64,000 bases of DNA, taken from positions 11,462,536 to 11,526,535 of the forward strand of contig QVOM02000034.1 of assembly GCA_003586115.2 (NCBI GenBank). The letters run 5' to 3'. The position numbers were made by a program, and so were the translations under genes. How positions within the stretch are numbered: the first letter of the stretch is position 1; each line of letters starts with the position of its first letter. The notes under the pieces were generated by a model. It had not been told where the DNA came from, did no database searches, and saw only the letters and a list, made by a program, of their open reading frames with translations. Below, piece after piece: positions 57,356 through 64,000 of this stretch. The stretch is from Salvator merianae (lineage: Eukaryota; Chordata; Lepidosauria; Squamata; Teiidae).

Positions 57356-57772
57356 GCCTTTCTGCACTTTCCATCCCACAGCATGGCAGCCATTCTCACT
57401 GCAAGGGCTGGAACATCCCAAAAATGGGCTTCCAGCATTCACAGTGCAAATGCTGGCTGCCTGCACCATGACTTCTGGGGAAACATCTGGCTGCTACCAT
57501 GGTGATCAGGGATACAGTGTGACTATGAAGCTGCAGCCATAGTCACAGCTGCACCACACAACGCAGTGTTCACACCAGGAAGAAGGTGCAAATGCTGCAT
57601 ACTGGGAGCTGATCGTAGTACAGCTATGGAGCACGATTTTGTGCTCCACAGCTAGTAGCAATCAGGAGCAGCTGTAGTTCGCTCCTGATTGCAAGAGCCT
57701 CTGCAAAGTGCAGACTCAATTCACTAGTAAGCGCCTGCATGCTCACTAGTAAAAAGTGCCCTAAATGTCCCA
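57356..57772 (+). mobile_element. Non-autonomous DNA transposon, family A, copy 4
   Basis: The left end gcctttctgcactttcc and the right end aaaaagtgccctaa frame a body matching copy 3: ggaacatcccaaaaatgggc, cagtgcaaatgctggctgcc, gcacgattttgtgctccaca, gcctctgcaaagtgcagact. It shows what copy 3 looks like without the nested insertion. Confidence 0.85.
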
Positions 57773-57784
57773 CTCATTGTAAGA

Positions 57785-59137
57785 CACCTAAACATCAAAG
57801 GCCCAGGCACCAAAGGTTATATGATGCTGGCATACCTCAGCTGGAAACCTATGGAGGGTACCACAGAAAACACTCTTTGACATGCCACCAGTCCTTGAAC
57901 CTCCAAGAGTAATGGAACCATGAGAAGACCCTCCCCAAATGATTTTAATAACTGGGAAGATCTGTATAGAAGACATTTTGGGTCCATGGCATTTAGATTT
58001 TATATGTAAGTACAAAATACCTAAGTACCCCACATAATTAGACTCGTGGCTCATCAAGTCCAGCAGTCTGTTTTCATAGTGGTCAAGACCTGCATAGATG
58101 CAAAGATGGTGCTTGTTCCACCTCAAAAGGGCCGTATTGTACCTCCTGGCTGCTATTTTATATGTCAGTGTTAATATCTTGAATAGGGCTTCGTAACAAA
58201 TTGGCAACCATTGCAGTTCCTTTAGGACCAGTGTGATTCAGGTCCGGAGTCCTGCATCCAGCCAACAGTACTCATCAACAGCCTTGCTGCCACATTCTGC
58301 ACTAGCTGTAGCTTCTGAACCATCTTCAAAACCAGCCCCATTCAGAGTATATTATAAAGTGATTAGAGCACAGGTTACTATGGCTAGGCTCTCAATTTCC
58401 AAAAACGGCTGTATCTGGTGAACCAGTCAGAGCCGGAAGGAGATGTATTCCCGGACTGCATACCTGTTCCTTCCAGAGTATTGCAACCCCATCAAGAGCA
58501 GGATGCCTTCCTATTTCCTAGACTAAACAGTATATAACAAACATTATCTCTGGATTTAGCTTTAGTTTATTGGTCTGCATCCAACCCCTTCCTCCCTCCA
58601 GGCACAACCCCAGCACCTGAACTGCCAGTCTTGATTGAGAAGCAATAGAGAGATAGTTGGCTGTCATCCACATACTAATGATTCTTCACTCCAAATCCCC
58701 TGATAACTGTTCCCATTGACTTGATTGTGAGAGATAAAAGTAACCTCTGAGGAAACCACCAGTTCCCAGGGTGAGGAAAAGGAATCTTCCCCAAACTTTT
58801 GTCTGTTGTAGGCTTTGCAGTGAGGATCAAAACTACCGCAATGCAATACTTTCAACTCCCAATCCCTGCAGTTTATCCAGAATGATACCATAATCAAGTG
58901 GTATCAAAAGCCACAGAAAGATTAAGGGGAATCGGCATACTTGCAGTCCTCTGACTCTTTTCCCAAAAAACACCATCAATCTGGGCTATCAAAGCAGTTT
59001 CAGTGCCATAACTAGGACTGAAGCCAGATTGAAATGGACCCAGATAATCTTTTTCAAGCCATTCTTCCTCATGCATATTACAATTTGGGATGACAAAACT
59101 TGAACTTAATTCTTTATATTCAGTGGTGCCCATTTTC
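57785..59137 (-). mobile_element. L2-like LINE, RT region to 3' end, minus strand
   Basis: The minus strand gives YLGPFQSGFSPSYGTETALI, then AQIDGVFWEKSQR and LNLSVAFDTT (59060-58895). Then follow FDKLQGLGV-like text and a DSQLSLYCFS relic of the ADDTQLYLSF box near 58660-58640, and LVLKMVQKLQLVQNVAARLL (about 58345-58285). An ALFKILTLTYKIAARRYNTA stretch follows at 58190-58130. Frameshifts and stops are frequent. Confidence 0.85.
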
Positions 59138-59774
59138 ATGTTTATTGTTCTTCAGTACCATCAAGTCTTGTTCAATTCTGGTAACTGCATGAATTCCATC
59201 TATGATTAGCTCTGCCTCTTCCGCTTCCTGCTTCTAATTCATCTGAGCTACCTTGCCCTCTGCCCCGCTATCCCCAAGGGATAGGATCACAGGGAAGAGC
59301 TGCTTGTGTGGTTTTGCTTGCTTTGTTTTGTTTTTGGCTGCCCCCAGGTACTATGCCCCTTGACTGTGGCTTGCTCTGCAAGTTGAATTCTGTCGTCTTG
59401 ATTTACTCTTGCAGTTTGCAGAAAGCCTATGTTTTAGATGAAGATCTTCAGCTTTGTTCATATAGGGCATATCTGACCTGGCTATCTGGCCTGCCAGAGC
59501 AGCAGTTTGCACACCTGCGTGCATAGCTGCAGCTCTCCCCAGTTTGTATTGTATTAATGGCCCCAGACTGTTTCATGGGTGGTCCTGTAACATATCTCCT
59601 ATTGCAAACCTTGTGATATGGAGCCGGGCAAGATGACTTCTCAGAACAAACCCTCAAGGTGAGCAAGTCCTTCGATCACATGATCTGCTATACTATACTA
59701 TAACCCTGTGCCAAAGATTAAAACTTGGCATTAAAATATGCTTTGGGAGGTGGAGAAAACAGGACTGATTTAAG
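59138..59774. other. Non-coding stretch, nothing recognised
   Basis: Short open frames only; none has a recognisable domain. Confidence 0.4.
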
Positions 59775-59885
59775 AATGTAAGAAATTCTCTGTTGGTCAG
59801 GCCACTGCCCATTCATTGGACCAGCAGCCTGTTTTCAGGGTCGGTAACCAGTTGCATATGGATTCCCATCGGCTACCGCCACTCT
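59775..59885 (-). mobile_element. CR1 3' end fragment, decayed
   Basis: Plus-strand tgttggtcaggccactgccc, then attggaccagcagcctgttt, then ggtaaccagttgcatatgga, matches the CR1 3' region read inverted. Confidence 0.5.
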
Positions 59886-60482
59886 TACAAAAAAGTTGCT
59901 AACAATTTCTGCATACTTGTGTTTTCAGAACAGCGTGACTCTCAACACATGGAGGATCTGAATACATGAACTGTATCTTCCAGTTTTTGCAATGTGATAT
60001 TGATTATATGTTGCTGTAAGCATCCATTCGGATGTACTTGGTTAGGCTTTAAATGGATGTTACAATCCAAGTTGGGTGGCCGGGCGCAGGGCCAGCCTAT
60101 GCAATTCCTTATTCCCACTCTGTACCTTTTTGCCAAGTTTAGTCATCTTCACAAGACTCATATATAATGATACACTATGGAAGTCTTTCATTTTTTAAAG
60201 CATTCATATTGCTTGTACTAAGAACACCATTTGGTAGATGTATGGAAGTACTGAGGGCTATATGTATAAATCATGGCTGTACTGAAAGCCTGACTTGAAG
60301 TCTAAGTATTATGAAAAAAGCTCAGGTTTTTTGAGCTAGGATAATAGTTTTTTGGATTCTCTTCCTGCCACACACTGGCCTAGACACAGACACATAGCAT
60401 ATGATTTAAAATAAATACTTAACAGTATCACGCATGTTTTTTACTAGTATTGATTTAGTAAGAGGGATGCCATCTATACTTT

Positions 60483-61649
60483 GGCCGCGGTCCGACATCA
60501 TAAATTTAATCCATATCAAAAGAGTACAAGGACTGAATTCGTCTTCTGACCATTCCCACAGTTACAGTCTAACACGGACTCAATTCGTACTTGCTCATTC
60601 CCACACTGATATTTCCCATGCTTGGCACGGAGAAACAGTACCTTTTCCGCCTCCACCCCTCGTCACATTCTCCTCCCTGTGCAGTCCGTGATTGGCTGCA
60701 GCCCCAATGTTCAAATCTTGACGTCACAGAGGCGGGAAAGTCAACCTCCACTCTCCGTATGTCCCCACTGCTGCCTCAGAACATGGATTCACTTGGCAGC
60801 GTTACTAGTCATTTGCCATTTGCTCCTTCCCCCCACTACAGCCTCTATCTACACAAGCAGAACTTTAAAACTATGTGTACTGCACAATTAAGCTTTTTAA
60901 AGGGCTGATAGCGATTTCTGCTCCCTTGTAACTGCACTTTTGCACAATTGCGCAATTTAAAAGTAGCGCAAAAGCAGGGAGATGTCCATGATGAAGGGGA
61001 AATGTGGGGGGGCTCTATTATCTTGATAGTGCAGTTCATCGCCAGCAAATCGACTCTGCCTCATCTCCCTCCAAGACATCCGCAGCGGCATGTGTCCCCG
61101 CTGTGTAGCTGTGTGCTGCCGACGGCAAAACTCATCTTGGGGCACGAGGACTGCAACCCTAAACAGGTGCAGTTTATTTTTTGGTTTGAAGAGCAGACGG
61201 AAGTGGAGGAAGCCTTTAATTTCTTCGTGGCAGTGTTGAATGGGGAATAAAGAAAGAGAAAGGACCGCAGCTTAGCAAAGTAAAAAGGAGGATGGTTTCT
61301 TTTCCCCTGAAAGCGACGGAAGGGGGGATAATGGAAGCAGAGGAAACTACTGCGCTTCCTCCCCACCCACAAAGTCTGTTATTGGATGGCACAAAATGGG
61401 GATCCCTCCCTCTGCACGCCCCCCAAAAAGTACGGTCCCTCCCAAATAGTCCCCTTCCCCATTCCCACATTGCAAAGTAAAGTGCGCTAGCGATCTGGAA
61501 CGGCTTGAGAACTCACTAAATCCGAATACAAAGTAGTCCGGATTTTGCCAATTTAGTCCAGAAAAACTACGGAACGGCAAGATCATGTCGGGCCAGTGGG
61601 AACTGAAGACGGCCTGTAAACTGATTAAATGCCGTGTCGGAATGCGGCC
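60483..61649 (+). mobile_element. CpG-rich non-autonomous DNA transposon, family B, copy 2, 1167 bp
   Basis: The left end GGCCGCGGTCCGACATCA and the inverted right end GGCCGCATTCCGACACGG frame a sequence collinear with copy 1 at 51912-52944. Differences include an extra segment near 61030-61120 and many CpG-to-TpG/CpA changes. The flanks are TTT on the left and TTA on the right, so a 3-bp duplication is only partly supported. Minus-strand frames (61586-61347, 61470-61216) parallel those of copy 1 but are frame-shifted relative to each other. Confidence 0.85.
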
Positions 61650-61974
61650 TTATTGTTCTGATGATGCATCAGGACTAATGCTCGAGAATGGGAGGGGACT
61701 AAGTGTAAATTGGTGGGACAGAAATGTTTCCTATGACATTTTAAAGGTTATTACAAGGCTTATGATATAAGCAGGCAATTCAGTTTTTGCTTAGGTATAT
61801 GGGCAAAACAAGCATTGACGCCTCCATTTAGCGCCAGCTCTCAGGTTTGGGGCTAGCAAAGGAGGGTGGCTTGTGCAAAACAACCCCTTTCTGGTCCCTT
61901 GACTATTTTTCACAGCCCACCGCTATCCAGTGTCCGAGGTTGCTGCCTGAGGTTGCTGCACAGCCATGCTTATC
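61650..61974. other. Non-coding stretch, nothing recognised
   Basis: About 325 bp between family B copy 2 and the CR1; no feature was recognised. Confidence 0.4.
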
Positions 61975-62402
61975 TACAACACCAACTCTGTCTTACATAA
62001 GAACATAAAGGGAGCCCTGCTGGATCTGGCCACAGCCCATCTAGTCCAGTATCCTGTTTCACACAGTGATCCACAATTGCTTCTGGGCATTCTCAAGCAG
62101 AAGACAAAGGCAAAACCTACACCTGCTCTCGACTCCCTGCAAATGGCCTAGCTATCTCTCCAACCTGGAAGCAGTACCTAGGTATCCATTCTAGTAGCCA
62201 TTGATACCCCCGTCCTCTATGAATTTGTCTTTCTTAAATTTATCTAGGTTGGTTGCTGTCACCACCACTTATGGTAGTAAATTCTATAAACCAATGACTC
62301 TATGGATGAAAAAAAACTTCCCTTTGTTGGTCCTAACTCTCCTGCCCATCAACTTCATAGAGTGACCCCTGGTTCTAGTGTTGCGTGATAGAGAATTTTT
62401 TT
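61975..62402 (-). mobile_element. CR1-clade LINE, 3' end, minus strand
   Basis: Read inverted from 62400, the text encodes SLSRNTRTRGHSMKLMGRRV-like, FFSSIESLVYRIYYH-like and LIATNLDKFKKDKFIEDGG-like blocks with breaks. The 3' untranslated region ends near 61985 (plus strand acataagaacataaagggag, then ccctgctggatctggcc). Confidence 0.85.
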
Positions 62403-63459
62403 TTCTTTAGTAAATATTTGGAAGATATACCTTTTAGATCTAGTTCTCATTATTTTGAAAATCTGAACCAACAAGCCAACTGAACCAACTTTATATTTAC
62501 AGTATATAAATTCAGAGATTTGAGGATAGGCTGTTACTGAGATTACGATGGTTTATTATTATGTTTGCTTTGATGTCTCTTTTTTAAAAAAAATTAATCT
62601 CAGTTCCCAGTGAGTGTGGATGACAGTGACTGTTGAATAATTGTAACAAACGCCATGTGCTCTATTTAAAAGAGAATTTTCATTTTTTGTCCCAGACCAA
62701 AGCACATACATACATAAAACCACTTTGTAAAATATAAAGCAAATTATCATAAGCTCAATGAGATATTAATGGCCAGCAGCAAATTGGCTGTGTTTGGTTT
62801 TATTTGTTTTCTTGAGGATAAATTCTGTCTCAAAAAAACCCACCACCTATAACAGCACAGTACTGTGGGATTATAACTTATTAAGAAACATGTAGTGTTC
62901 ATCTGGGTCTGAATAGAGACAACAGTTTCCTTACTTCATCTTGCTAAAATGATATAGTCAGTTTCACCAACTACAGCGTGTGAAGTACTACTGTACCATG
63001 TTTATTTTTCAGACATTTGGGGCAATGAGAATTTAAAGTTCAATAGCTTTTGCAAAAGTCTGGACGCACCATGAAGTTTTATGACTCTGCACACGAGGGT
63101 ACATCCATTTTTGTGCACAGTCCACATGCTATGGTGTGCACCTGACTTCTGTCTTGTACGCTTTGCAAACATTTGACGTTGAAAAAAAACCCCTACGTGT
63201 GCTGTGTCTATTGAACCATGTGAAAATGGTGCTAATGTGAAAAAATTATTACGCAAAATTCATATTTAACACAACTTGCACTCCCAGTACAAACTAGTTT
63301 GGCAGTATTGTGTGAACACAATCATCAAAACGTTAGGAGTATAAGATTACAGAACTGAACAACAGACTTCTGCAGAACTCTGCAGGATAGACATCTCTTT
63401 TAAGACTATTGTCACCATGATTCTGTAAGTTCCATGGAGTTAGAGAAGGGTAGCTAAAA
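62403..63459. other. AT-rich non-coding stretch, nothing recognised
   Basis: No exon or repeat family is supported. Confidence 0.4.
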
Positions 63460-63672
63460 ATGTTAGGTTATTTATTGACAAAATCTAGATCCCACCTTTC
63501 TCCAAAGAGCTCAGGCAGGACATTGCATTCTCCTTCCTTCTATTTTATCCTCACAACAACTCTGTAAGGGTAAATTAGATAGAGAGGCAGTGACTGACCC
63601 AGCAAGCTTTCATAACCCAGTGAGGATTGGAATATAGGGACTCTAAACCTCTATGCTGACTTCCTCACCACT
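63460..63672 (-). mobile_element. tRNA-derived SINE with tail, minus strand
   Basis: Read inverted it gives an aggtagtggtgaggaagtca head, then cctcactgggttatgaaagc, cactgcctctctatctaatt and tacagagttgttgtgaggat. A gagctctttggagaaaggtg, then tcaataaataac, tail follows. It is the same family as 22405-22615 and 53604-53950. Confidence 0.65.
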
Positions 63673-63932
63673 ACCTTAGGTTGCAACCTTATAATCCAAT
63701 ACAGTATAAAATGTTTATTAGATCCTGTGGAGAAGTGTCATTCTTTTCCTCTCTTGCCTGGCCGTGGCAAGGAAGGAAGATAAAAGATCTATGCCAATCC
63801 AACAAAAAGGGCTATATGGGGTGGGGGTCGAGCAGTGTCCAAACTCTTAATTCCTAGAAACAGATCAGAAAATGTCAGGGGTGCTATACACACACTCTTC
63901 CCTTACTCTTATTTTTAGCACTGAGTCTGCAT

Positions 63933-64000
63933 TCACACCTAAGTTTTAATCCATCTTCAGTCCACCTTCAGAGTGAGTGGACACATCAGCAAAGTGACAA
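63933..64000 (+). mobile_element. Family C DNA transposon, copy 2, cut by window end
   Basis: It begins TTCACACCTAAGTTTTAATC with catcttcagtccaccttcag and then acacatcagcaaagtgacaa, matching the left part of the element at 2148-2353. The right end lies beyond the window. Confidence 0.75.

Overview
This is a vertebrate nuclear sequence, most likely from a squamate reptile (a lizard, possibly a gecko; the species cannot be fixed from the window). The evidence is the repeat mixture: CR1-clade and L2-like LINEs with the typical 3' ends, Bov-B/RTE LINE fragments, tRNA-derived SINEs of the kind found throughout squamates, and many short CpG-rich non-autonomous DNA transposons. I find no confidently recognisable host protein-coding exon. 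Almost every long open frame is either a decayed transposon frame or a chance frame.

Layout. 0-12 kb: a CR1 copy, several hairpin MITEs (one with a clear 8-bp hAT-type target duplication at 1187-1365, one with a 38-bp perfect palindrome at 1750-1787), a minus-strand CR1, a long L2-like LINE (5.06-7.65 kb) and two adjacent CR1 3' ends. 11.9-13.4 kb: a solo LTR, a Bov-B 3' end and a SINE. 14-24 kb: short DNA transposons, CR1, two L2-like 3' ends, SINEs, and a 420-bp element flanked by TTAA. 24.9-25.9 kb: a CpG island not explained by any repeat, with CCAAT, E-box and octamer motifs. This is the best candidate for a host promoter, though no attached exon is visible. 27-33 kb: more MITEs, an L2-like LINE split by one of them, and microsatellites. 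33.8-38.6 kb is mostly unique non-coding DNA.

38.6-62.4 kb is the richest part. Two related hAT-type elements (38586-39739 and 48428-49275) have exact 8-bp target duplications and are built from serial hairpins. A minus-strand non-LTR retrotransposon of another clade (40.15-41.75 kb) keeps long open stretches. There is a possible decayed retrocopy of a coiled-coil protein (46.6-47.3 kb). A CpG-rich 1.0-1.2 kb transposon family has two full-length copies, one of them inserted inside another transposon (51.7-53.2 kb) and one at 60.5-61.6 kb. The rest is further L2/CR1 fragments and a TTTC microsatellite.

The window reads as an intergenic or intronic archive of nested transposition. The points worth following up are the structured CpG-rich transposon families, the isolated CpG island and the candidate retrocopy.
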